Source: an uncultured SAR86 cluster bacterium (GTDB taxonomy: Bacteria > Pseudomonadota > Gammaproteobacteria > Magnimaribacterales > D2472). From it: 7,758 nucleotides of DNA. Position 1 is the stretch's first letter, and each line of letters begins with the position of its first letter. The position numbers were made by a program, and so were the translations under genes. Under the pieces are notes generated by a model that saw only the letters and a program-made list of their open reading frames with translations, made no database searches and was not told the DNA's origin. The stretch is from NCBI GenBank assembly GCA_938075575.1, contig CALJHI010000036.1:1-7758 (forward strand). The letters are read 5' to 3'. Below are positions 1 to 5,099 of this stretch, one piece after another.

Positions 1-1
1 T

Positions 2-325
2 TCTTCTGGAAAAACTCCTGCTCAATTTGAAAGAGTTCTCCTAGGAATAACAAAAGCATCACTTGCTACTAATTCATTCATTTCTGCTGCTTCCTTCCAA
101 GAAACAACTAGAGTTCTAACTGAAGCTGCTGTAACTGGAAAGAAAGATCACTTAAGAGGATTGAAAGAAAATGTGGTTGTAGGAAGATTAATACCTGCTG
201 GTACTGGAATGGAATTCCATGACAAATTAAGAAATAAAAAACAGTATGATCTTGATGAGCAAACTTTATCCGCAGATGATATAGAGGCGGCGTTAAGACA
301 GGAACTGCAAGAAAATGAGGAATAA
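2..325 (+). CDS. rpoC: RNA polymerase subunit beta' (C-terminal end, 5' truncated by window)
   Basis: This is the last 107 residues of the largest catalytic subunit of DNA-dependent RNA polymerase, read in the frame opening at base 2 and ending at TAA 323-325. No start codon is present because the gene begins before the window. Conserved beta' C-terminal blocks are plain: AQFERVLLGITKASLAT, then SFISAASFQETTRVL, TEAA, RGLKENVVVGRLIPAGTG. These form the region near the end of beta' that packs by the omega-binding surface and the conserved C-terminal part of the clamp/jaw side. After the invariant PAGTG the tail is short and acidic (ending QELQENEE), where E. coli has a longer, differently composed tail. 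Its position directly before rpsL shows the rpoBC and str clusters are contiguous, as in many bacteria but not E. coli. Identification is secure; only the upstream part is unseen. Confidence 0.97.
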   Translation, partial: SSGKTPAQFERVLLGITKASLATNSFISAASFQETTRVLTEAAVTGKKDHLRGLKENVVVGRLIPAGTGMEFHDKLRNKKQYDLDEQTLSADDIEAALRQELQENEE

Positions 326-327
326 TG

Positions 328-356
328 TTGACCGCGATCAATCTGCTCTATAAAAT
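328..356 (+). promoter_or_regulatory. Predicted sigma70-type promoter for the rpsL-rpsG-fusA operon
   Basis: A -35 box TTGACC (328-333) and a -10 box TAAAAT (351-356) are separated by 17 nt, the optimal spacing, and each matches the consensus at five of six positions. It lies just 2 nt after the rpoC stop. The bases after the -10 (CGCGGCC, 357-363) are GC-rich in an otherwise AT-rich spacer. GC-rich discriminators are known at stringently controlled ribosomal promoters, so ppGpp-sensitive control is a reasonable inference. The start site would fall near 363-365, leaving a 5' UTR of about 18-20 nt. An alternative -10 (TATAAA, 349-354) has 15-nt spacing and is less likely. No experimental support is available. 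Confidence 0.7.
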
Positions 357-361
357 CGCGG
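332..361. repeat. 7-bp perfect inverted repeat overlapping the rpsL promoter
   Basis: CCGCGAT (332-338) is the exact reverse complement of ATCGCGG (355-361), with a 16-nt gap. One further pair (330/363) is possible across a mismatch. The arms overlap the end of the -35 box and the end of the -10 box plus discriminator. It could act as a dimeric operator with half-sites about two helical turns apart, or as a hairpin in transcripts reading through from rpoC. It is not followed by a T-tract on either strand, so it does not look like an intrinsic terminator. The symmetry is seen directly; a function is inference. Confidence 0.5.
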
Positions 362-382
362 CCTAAACAAAAAAAATATATT

Positions 383-754
383 ATGGCAACAGTAAACCAA
401 TTAGTTAAAAAGTCTAGAAAACCAAAAACTAGAAAAACAGACGTACCAGCCCTTAAAGCTTGTCCACAAAGAAGAGGTGTTTGTACTCGTGTTTATACAA
501 CAACTCCAAAAAAACCAAATTCAGCTCTAAGAAAAGTATGTAGAGTTAGATTAACAAGTGGCTTTGAAGTTACTTCTTATATCGGCGGAGAAGGCCATAA
601 TCTTCAGGAACATTCTCTTGTGCTTATTAGAGGAGGAAGAGTTAAAGATCTTCCTGGTGTTCGATACCATACAGTTAGAGGCACCCTTGATACATCTGGT
701 GTAGCTGGACGAAAACAAAGAAGATCCAAATATGGAGCAAAAAAAGGTAAATAA
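383..754 (+). CDS. rpsL: 30S ribosomal protein S12
   Basis: S12 sits at the decoding centre of the 30S subunit and contributes to tRNA selection accuracy. The 123-residue product is close to the usual 124. It carries the signature blocks TTPKKPNSALRKVCRVRL (from about residue 40) and GGEGHNLQEHS, then RGGRVKDLPGVRYHTVRG. Lysines at 43 and 88, the classic positions of streptomycin-resistance substitutions, are wild type. Asp89, the residue that can be beta-methylthiolated in E. coli, is also present. The ATG at 383 gives the standard MATVNQL N-terminus. There is no Shine-Dalgarno: the stretch before the ATG is A-rich (an 8-A run, 370-377-like region) and contains no GGA or GAGG. It is the first gene after the predicted promoter, with only 2 nt to rpsG. 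Arginine is coded by AGA in 12 of 15 cases. Confidence 0.99.
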   Translation: MATVNQLVKKSRKPKTRKTDVPALKACPQRRGVCTRVYTTTPKKPNSALRKVCRVRLTSGFEVTSYIGGEGHNLQEHSLVLIRGGRVKDLPGVRYHTVRGTLDTSGVAGRKQRRSKYGAKKGK

Positions 755-756
755 TT

Positions 757-1227
757 ATGCCAAGAAGAAGAAGTCCCGAGAAACGTAAAGTCCTGCCTGA
801 TCCTAAGTACAAAGACATAGTTTTAGCTAAATTTATGAACAACCTTATGAAGGATGGTAAAAAATCTACCGCTGAAAAAATTGTTTATGGAGCATTTGAT
901 CAAATTACTAAAACTAGTAAAGAAGACCCATTAGAAGTTTTTTCAAAAGCTCTAAGCGAAGTTAGTCCTGTTGTTGAGGTTAAATCACGAAGAGTTGGTG
1001 GTGCTAACTATCAAGTTCCTATTGAGATTAGACCATCAAGAAGACAAGCACTTGCCATGAGATGGATTGTTGACGCAGCTCGAAAAAGAAGCGAAAAATC
1101 TATGCATTTAAGACTTGCTGGCGAGCTACAAGATGCTTCTCAGAAAAAAGGTTCGGCTGTAAGGAAGAAAGAAGAAGTTCACAAGATGGCTGAAGCTAAC
1201 AAAGCTTTCTCACATTTCAGATTTTAA
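757..1227 (+). CDS. rpsG: 30S ribosomal protein S7
   Basis: S7 is a primary 16S rRNA binding protein that nucleates assembly of the 30S head and lies by the E-site and mRNA exit. The 156-residue product matches the standard bacterial length. Visible signatures are MPRRRSPEKRK at the N-terminus, then LPDPKY, LMKDGKKSTAE, VEVKSRRVGGANYQVP, and the RRQALAMRWIV DAARKR block. The C-terminus, ending HKMAEANKAFSHFRF, closely follows E. coli. The start is fixed by the conserved N-terminus. An AAGG at 744-747, inside the last rpsL codons, stands 9 nt before the ATG. Only 2 nt separate it from the rpsL stop. In E. coli the longer rpsL-rpsG spacer is the target for S7 feedback on the operon; that spacer does not exist here. 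Confidence 0.99.
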   Translation: MPRRRSPEKRKVLPDPKYKDIVLAKFMNNLMKDGKKSTAEKIVYGAFDQITKTSKEDPLEVFSKALSEVSPVVEVKSRRVGGANYQVPIEIRPSRRQALAMRWIVDAARKRSEKSMHLRLAGELQDASQKKGSAVRKKEEVHKMAEANKAFSHFRF

Positions 1228-1251
1228 TTAGTTAATCAAATATAAAATACT

Positions 1252-3354
1252 ATGGCTAGACAAATTGTTTTAAATAAATATCGTAATGTTGGTATATGTG
1301 CCCACGTTGATGCTGGTAAGACCACAACCACGGAAAGAGTTCTTTTCTATACTGGCTTATCACATAAAATTGGTGAAGTTCATGACGGCGCAGCAACAAT
1401 GGATTGGATGGAGCAAGAGCAGGAAAGAGGTATTACAATTACGTCTGCTGCCACCACATGTTTTTGGAGTGGTATGGAGCAACAATTTCCTCAGCATAGA
1501 ATAAACATTATTGACACACCTGGTCACGTTGATTTCACAATTGAGGTAGAAAGGTCACTGAGAGTGCTTGATGGAGCTGTAGTAGTTTTTTGTGGCACGT
1601 CTGGGGTAGAGCCTCAATCTGAGACTGTCTGGAGACAAGCAAACAGATATGAAGTTCCCAGGATTGTTTTTGTTAACAAAATGGATAGAGCAGGTGCTAA
1701 CTTTGAAAGAGTTGTTCAGCAGATCAAAGATAGGCTTCAAGCAAATATTGTTCCTATTCAATACAATATTGGAGCTGAAGAAGATTTCAAAGGAGTCGTT
1801 GATCTTATAAATATGAGAGCTATCTACTGGAATGAAGAAGATCAAGGTCTTACTTTTGATTCTAAAGATATTCCTGAAGAATTAATCGAAAAATGCACTG
1901 AACTTAGAGAAGAGATGTTAGAAGCTGCAGCTGAAGCTAATGAAGAATTAATGGATGCATATTTAGAATCAGGCGACCTCTCAGTAGAGCAAATTAAAGA
2001 AGGCTTAAGAATACGCTCGCTAGCTAATGAACTTATTGTAGGCTTGTGTGGATCTGCATTTAAGAACAAAGGTGTTCAAGCTATGCTTGATGCGGTTGTA
2101 GAATTTTTACCTGCGCCAGATGAGGTCAAAGCTATTACAGGTGTAATTCCAAACAACTCTCAGGAAGATGAGGAAGAAGATTCTAGAAAATCATCTGATG
2201 ATGAACCTTTCTCAGCACTAGCTTTTAAAATTGCTACAGATCCATTTGTTGGAACACTAACTTTTATTAGGGTTTATTCTGGAGTGCTTTCTGTTGGAGA
2301 TGCTGTTATAAACTCTACTAAATCTAAAAAGGAAAGAGTTGGAAGAATGGTGCAAATGCATTCAAATAATAGAGAAGAAATTAAAGAAGTGAGAGCAGGA
2401 GATATTGCAGCATGTATTGGCCTAAAAGATATCACTACTGGTGATACACTTTCCGATGCAAGCAGCCCAATTGTTCTTGAAAGAATGGATTTCCCTGAAC
2501 CAGTTATTTCTGTAGCTGTTGAACCCAAATCAAAACCAGATCAAGAAAAAATGTCTCTAGCTTTAGGTAAACTAGCCCAAGAAGATCCATCTTTCAGAGT
2601 GACAAGTGATGAAGAGTCAGGCCAAACAATAATCTCAGGCATGGGTGAACTTCATTTAGATGTTTTAGTAGATAGAATGAGAAGAGAGTTTTCTGTAGAG
2701 GCTAATATTGGAAAACCTCAAGTAGCTTACAGAGAAACAATCAAAGAGACCGTAGAAGTTGAGGGTAAGTTTGTTCGTCAGAGTGGTGGTAAAGGTCAGT
2801 ATGGCCATGTTTGGTTAAAACTTGAACCATTAGGATTAGATGATGAGTATGAATTTGTTGACAAAATTGTGGGTGGGGTAATACCTAAAGAATATATACC
2901 TGCAGTTAATAAAGGTATACAAGAGCAAATGCAGAATGGCGTAATTGCTGGTTATCCTCTATTAGCACTTAGAGCAACTTTATATGATGGCTCATTCCAT
3001 GATGTTGATTCTAATGAAATGGCATTTAAGATTGCTGGCTCTATGGCTCTTAAAGAAGGCGCTAACAAAGCAAAACCTGCTCTATTAGAACCAGTCATGA
3101 AAGTTGTTGTAGTTACACCAGAAGAGCACATGGGTGATGTGGTTGGTGATTTGAATAGAAGAAGAGGAATAATTTTAGGAATGGATGATATTACTTCTGG
3201 AAAAGAAGTTTCATCAGAGGTGCCGCTAGCAGAAATGTTTGGTTATGCAACTGATTTGCGATCTGCTACACAAGGTAGAGCTACTTTTACAATGGAATTT
3301 ACTAAGTATGGTGAAGTTCCAAATAATATAGCTGAACAACTAAAAACCTCTTAA
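1252..3354 (+). CDS. fusA: Elongation factor G
   Basis: EF-G is the GTPase that drives translocation of tRNA and mRNA and, with RRF, ribosome recycling. The 700-residue protein compares with 704 in E. coli. The G domain shows G1 AHVDAGKT (17-24), G2 RGITI (59-63), G3 DTPGH (88-92), G4 NKMD (142-145) and G5 SA (268-269, in GSAFKNKG). Domain II follows from about SALAFKIATDPFVG, domain III includes GMGELHLDV, and domain IV includes SGGKGQYGH. His583, in the domain IV tip reaching the decoding centre, keeps its E. coli number. A short acidic linker (about 305-310) replaces the less acidic E. coli stretch. High similarity to E. coli fusA favours canonical EF-G over a paralogue such as EF-G2. The 24-nt spacer before the ATG (1228-1251) has no Shine-Dalgarno. 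No tuf gene follows. Confidence 0.99.
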   Translation: MARQIVLNKYRNVGICAHVDAGKTTTTERVLFYTGLSHKIGEVHDGAATMDWMEQEQERGITITSAATTCFWSGMEQQFPQHRINIIDTPGHVDFTIEVERSLRVLDGAVVVFCGTSGVEPQSETVWRQANRYEVPRIVFVNKMDRAGANFERVVQQIKDRLQANIVPIQYNIGAEEDFKGVVDLINMRAIYWNEEDQGLTFDSKDIPEELIEKCTELREEMLEAAAEANEELMDAYLESGDLSVEQIKEGLRIRSLANELIVGLCGSAFKNKGVQAMLDAVVEFLPAPDEVKAITGVIPNNSQEDEEEDSRKSSDDEPFSALAFKIATDPFVGTLTFIRVYSGVLSVGDAVINSTKSKKERVGRMVQMHSNNREEIKEVRAGDIAACIGLKDITTGDTLSDASSPIVLERMDFPEPVISVAVEPKSKPDQEKMSLALGKLAQEDPSFRVTSDEESGQTIISGMGELHLDVLVDRMRREFSVEANIGKPQVAYRETIKETVEVEGKFVRQSGGKGQYGHVWLKLEPLGLDDEYEFVDKIVGGVIPKEYIPAVNKGIQEQMQNGVIAGYPLLALRATLYDGSFHDVDSNEMAFKIAGSMALKEGANKAKPALLEPVMKVVVVTPEEHMGDVVGDLNRRRGIILGMDDITSGKEVSSEVPLAEMFGYATDLRSATQGRATFTMEFTKYGEVPNNIAEQLKTS

Positions 3355-3385
3355 AAATAATAAAAATAAAACTACTTCATTTATG
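3355..3385 (+). promoter_or_regulatory. A+T-rich tract upstream of the rpsJ promoter, possible UP element
   Basis: Directly after the fusA stop, 3355-3373 is nearly pure A and T with repeated A-runs. It lies at about -40 to -67 relative to the predicted rpsJ start site, the place where UP elements contact the RNA polymerase alpha C-terminal domains. The genome is A+T-rich generally, so the composition alone is weak evidence. The tract lacks any hairpin, so there is no visible intrinsic terminator for the fusA transcript and read-through into rpsJ is likely. Confidence 0.35.
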
Positions 3386-3415
3386 TTGACAGTAGGGTTG
3401 TTAGAAGCTTAGAAT
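3386..3415 (+). promoter_or_regulatory. Predicted sigma70-type promoter for the S10 operon (rpsJ onward)
   Basis: A perfect -35 box TTGACA (3386-3391) is followed after 18 nt by TAGAAT (3410-3415), a five-of-six match to the -10 consensus. The sequence just after it (ACGCCAC) is the most GC-rich part nearby, resembling a stringent-type discriminator. The 8-mer ATGTTGAC around this -35 (3383-3390) also occurs at the rpsL promoter (325-332). Transcription would begin near 3421-3423, about 59 nt before rpsJ. Its place in the fusA-rpsJ spacer marks the boundary between the str and S10 transcription units. Confidence 0.75.
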
Positions 3416-3419
3416 ACGC

Positions 3420-3444
3420 CACATTTTGCGATTTGCTAAATGTG
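3420..3444 (+). promoter_or_regulatory. Hairpin at the predicted 5' end of the rpsJ transcript
   Basis: CACATTT (3420-3426) pairs perfectly with AAATGTG (3438-3444). After a T-T mismatch, two more G-C pairs (3428/3436 and 3429/3435) close a 5-nt loop GATTT. The stem begins almost exactly at the predicted transcription start, so it would form a 5'-terminal hairpin in the S10 operon leader. It could stabilise the mRNA or serve as a protein target. There is no T-tract right after the stem, so it is not a standard intrinsic terminator. The structure is seen in sequence; its role is inferred. Confidence 0.45.
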
Positions 3445-3480
3445 AAAATAATTTTAAATAGGTAGATATAAAGGAATAAA

Positions 3481-3792
3481 ATGGAGAATCAATCAATAAG
3501 AATAAGGCTAAAAGCTTTCGATTATAGATTGATCGATGCTTCAGCTAAATTGATCGTAGAAACGGTAAAAAAAACCGGAGCTGTAATCAATGGACCAATT
3601 CCATTACCTGTTAAAAAAGAAAAAACAACAATTTTAAAATCTCCGCACAAAGACAAAGATGCTAGAGATCAATATGAGATTGTTACATATAAAAGACTTA
3701 TGGATATAGTCGAACCAACTGATAAGACAGTTGATGCTTTAATGAAATTAGATCTATCTTCTGGGGTAGATGTTCAGATAAGCTTAGGCTAA
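3481..3792 (+). CDS. rpsJ: 30S ribosomal protein S10 (NusE)
   Basis: S10 is a 30S head protein and, as NusE, partners NusB and NusG in transcription antitermination and transcription-translation coupling. The 103-residue length equals E. coli. Signatures include IRIRLKAFDYRLID near the N-terminus, the loop GPIPLPVKKEKTTIL, SPHKDKDARDQYEI, and the C-terminal KTVDALMKLDLSSGVDVQISLG region, shared with E. coli. The ATG at 3481 is preceded by AAGGA (3471-3475) at 5-nt spacing. Lysine-rich substitutions in the extended loop replace some E. coli arginines, fitting the A+T bias. It is the first gene after the predicted S10 promoter. In E. coli tufA stands between fusA and this gene's operon; here the two are neighbours. 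Confidence 0.99.
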   Translation: MENQSIRIRLKAFDYRLIDASAKLIVETVKKTGAVINGPIPLPVKKEKTTILKSPHKDKDARDQYEIVTYKRLMDIVEPTDKTVDALMKLDLSSGVDVQISLG

Positions 3793-3833
3793 TCCATTTT
3801 TAACGCGAATGCGGCCATAGAGGGTTATTAGCC
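3787..3833 (+). promoter_or_regulatory. Structured rpsJ-rplC spacer with 7-bp inverted repeat spanning the rpsJ stop
   Basis: GGCTAAT (3787-3793), which includes the rpsJ stop codon TAA, is the exact reverse complement of ATTAGCC (3827-3833). The stem can be extended by CC (3794-3795) pairing with GG (3823-3824) across a TT bulge. Inside the 33-nt loop, CGC-GAAT-GCG (3804-3813) can form a mini-hairpin, and GGG (3822-3824) can alternatively pair with CCC (3832-3834). The structure sits 8 nt before the rplC Shine-Dalgarno. Such a folded spacer in an otherwise tightly packed operon suggests RNA-level control of rplC translation or mRNA processing. No T-tract follows, so it is not an intrinsic terminator. 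Function is inference. Confidence 0.45.
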
Positions 3834-3841
3834 CCGTATAT

Positions 3842-3846
3842 AGGAG
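3842..3846 (+). promoter_or_regulatory. Strong Shine-Dalgarno that fixes the TTG start of rplC
   Basis: AGGAG lies 6 nt before TTG 3853-3855. An in-frame TAG stop at 3841-3843 blocks any longer reading frame, and no ATG or GTG lies between that stop and the conserved L3 N-terminus. TTG is therefore the only standard start that yields a complete protein. Confidence 0.85.
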
Positions 3847-3852
3847 ATTAAA

Positions 3853-4488
3853 TTGAGCATAGGCTTAATAGGAAATAAATCTGGAATGTCTCGTCTTTTT
3901 CTAGAAGACGGAGAATCTATTCCTGTTACTGCGGTTTCTGTCTGCGGTAATTTTGTTGCAGATATAAAAACAGCTGAAAAAGATGGCTATTCATCATTAG
4001 TTGTTTCTAAGACAAAGAAATCAAACAACGTAAATAAATCAAAAAGCGAGTTCTTTAAAAAGGTTAATCTTAACCCTGGAATACTTGCTGAGTTTAGATG
4101 TGCACCAGATGAAACTAGCGATTATTCAGTAGGAAAGCATTTAACCGCTGATATATTTAAAATTGGTCAGCATGTAGATGTAACAGGCACATCCAAAGGT
4201 AAGGGATATGCTGGTGTTATTAAAAGGCATAACTTTGCTATGCAAGATGCTACTCATGGTAACTCATTATCTCATAGGGCTCATGGATCTATTGGCCAGT
4301 GCCAAACTCCAGGTAGAGTTTGGAAAGGGAAGAAAATGTCTGGTCATATGGGTAATGTTCAAAAAACAGTTCAAAACTTAAAAATAGTCGATTTAGATGT
4401 CGAAAATAACATAATCTATATTAAAGGAGCGGTGCCAGGATTTAATGGATCTGATTTGAAAATAAAACCTGCGCTTAAAAGATCATGA
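3853..4488 (+). CDS. rplC: 50S ribosomal protein L3, TTG start
   Basis: L3 is an early-assembly 23S rRNA binder whose central extension reaches toward the peptidyl-transferase centre. The 211-residue product compares with 209 in E. coli. Signatures are IGLIGNKSGMSRLF at the N-terminus, DVTGTSKGKGYAGVIKRH, then QDATHGNSLSHRAHGSIGQ and the following QTPGRVWKGKKMSGHMG. The Gln at 151 corresponds to E. coli Gln150, the methylation site of PrmB; the residue before it is Cys here where E. coli has Asn. The TTG start is chosen because of the AGGAG at 6-nt spacing and an in-frame stop just upstream. The stop overlaps the rplD start as ATGA (4485-4488), indicating translational coupling. The first L3 residues are offset by one from E. 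coli (MSIGL versus MIGL). Confidence 0.98.
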   Translation: MSIGLIGNKSGMSRLFLEDGESIPVTAVSVCGNFVADIKTAEKDGYSSLVVSKTKKSNNVNKSKSEFFKKVNLNPGILAEFRCAPDETSDYSVGKHLTADIFKIGQHVDVTGTSKGKGYAGVIKRHNFAMQDATHGNSLSHRAHGSIGQCQTPGRVWKGKKMSGHMGNVQKTVQNLKIVDLDVENNIIYIKGAVPGFNGSDLKIKPALKRS

Positions 4489-5099
4489 AAATAGACTTAT
4501 TATCAACAACAAAAAAACAGAATCTAGATATATCTGATACTGCTTTTGGTAGAGACTTCAATGAATCTCTTGTTCATCAGGCTGTTGTTAGCTATATGGC
4601 TGGTTCCAGACAAGGAACTTCTCAACAGAAAACAAGATCTGATGTCAGGGGCGGTGGTAAAAAGCCATACAGACAAAAGGGAACAGGAAGAGCTAGAGCA
4701 GGTACTATAAGAAGTCCTCTATGGAGAGGTGGTGGCGTCGCTTTTGCCTCAAGACCAAGAGACTATAGTAAAAAAATTAATAAGAAAATGTATAGAGCTG
4801 CTATTAGATCTATCTTTTCTGAACTGCTTAGACAAGAAAAGTTAGTAGCCATAGAAAATCCAGTTTTAGAGAAACCAAAAACTAAAGAAATAGCTAAGTT
4901 TTTAAATGAGTTTTCGCTTAGCAAAGTTCTAATTATTACTGATGAAATTGATATCAATCTATTCCTCTCAGTAAGAAATATACCGAACGTAGATGTTATT
5001 ACAGTTAGAGAAATCAACCCTGTTGTTCTATTAAAGGCTCAAAAAGTTGCAGTTACAGCTGAAGCATTTAAGCAAATAGAGGAGTGGATAGATGCATAA
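4485..5099 (+). CDS. rplD: 50S ribosomal protein L4
   Basis: L4 binds 23S rRNA domain I, and its extended loop lines the exit tunnel near the macrolide site. In E. coli it also represses its own S10 operon through the leader. The 204-residue product (201 in E. coli) shows FGRDFNESLVHQAVVSY, then GSRQGTSQQKTRSDVRGGGKKP and YRQKGTGRARAGTIRSPLWRGGG, the tunnel loop. Lys65 corresponds to E. coli Lys63, a macrolide-resistance position, and is wild type. There is no clear Shine-Dalgarno before the ATG; start by re-initiation from the overlapping rplC stop is likely. The C-terminal half (from about 110) is less conserved, as is usual. It overlaps rplW by 8 nt. Confidence 0.98.
   Translation: MKIDLLSTTKKQNLDISDTAFGRDFNESLVHQAVVSYMAGSRQGTSQQKTRSDVRGGGKKPYRQKGTGRARAGTIRSPLWRGGGVAFASRPRDYSKKINKKMYRAAIRSIFSELLRQEKLVAIENPVLEKPKTKEIAKFLNEFSLSKVLIITDEIDINLFLSVRNIPNVDVITVREINPVVLLKAQKVAVTAEAFKQIEEWIDA
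5079..5084 (+). promoter_or_regulatory. Shine-Dalgarno of rplW inside the end of rplD
   Basis: GAGGAG stands 7 nt before the rplW ATG (5092) and is part of rplD codons for the Glu-Glu pair near its C-terminus. It is the longest anti-Shine-Dalgarno match I see in the window and supports the choice of a start that overlaps the rplD stop by 8 nt. Confidence 0.8.

Noticed and set aside
332..377. Inverted repeat after rpoC as an intrinsic terminator
   Set aside because: The downstream run on the + strand is A, not T, and the minus-strand side lacks a T-tract too. The same bases form a convincing promoter.
1240..1251. TATAAAAT before fusA as a -10 box of an internal promoter
   Set aside because: No acceptable -35 box lies 16-18 nt upstream, and the box ends only 3 nt before the ATG. 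A/T-rich words are common here by composition.
1513..1541. TTGACA inside fusA as a promoter
   Set aside because: It encodes the invariant DTPGH GTP-binding motif, and the hexamer 17 nt downstream is TTCACA, a poor -10.
1555..1845. Open reading frames on the opposite strand of fusA and other genes
   Set aside because: They lie wholly within strongly conserved genes, have no ribosome binding sites or recognisable motifs, and arise from codon bias on the coding strand.
2858..2885. Second TTGACA inside fusA with TAATAC downstream
   Set aside because: The spacing is about 15 nt and both parts lie in well-conserved coding sequence with no gene start nearby.
3420..3460. Hairpin before rpsJ as a terminator of the fusA transcript
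   Set aside because: The stem is short and A/T-rich, and is followed by mixed A/T sequence rather than a T-run; it also lies downstream of the rpsJ promoter.
3799..3830. Promoter in the rpsJ-rplC spacer (TTTAAC with TTATTA)
   Set aside because: The spacing is about 20 nt and both boxes are poor matches. RNA structure explains the spacer better.
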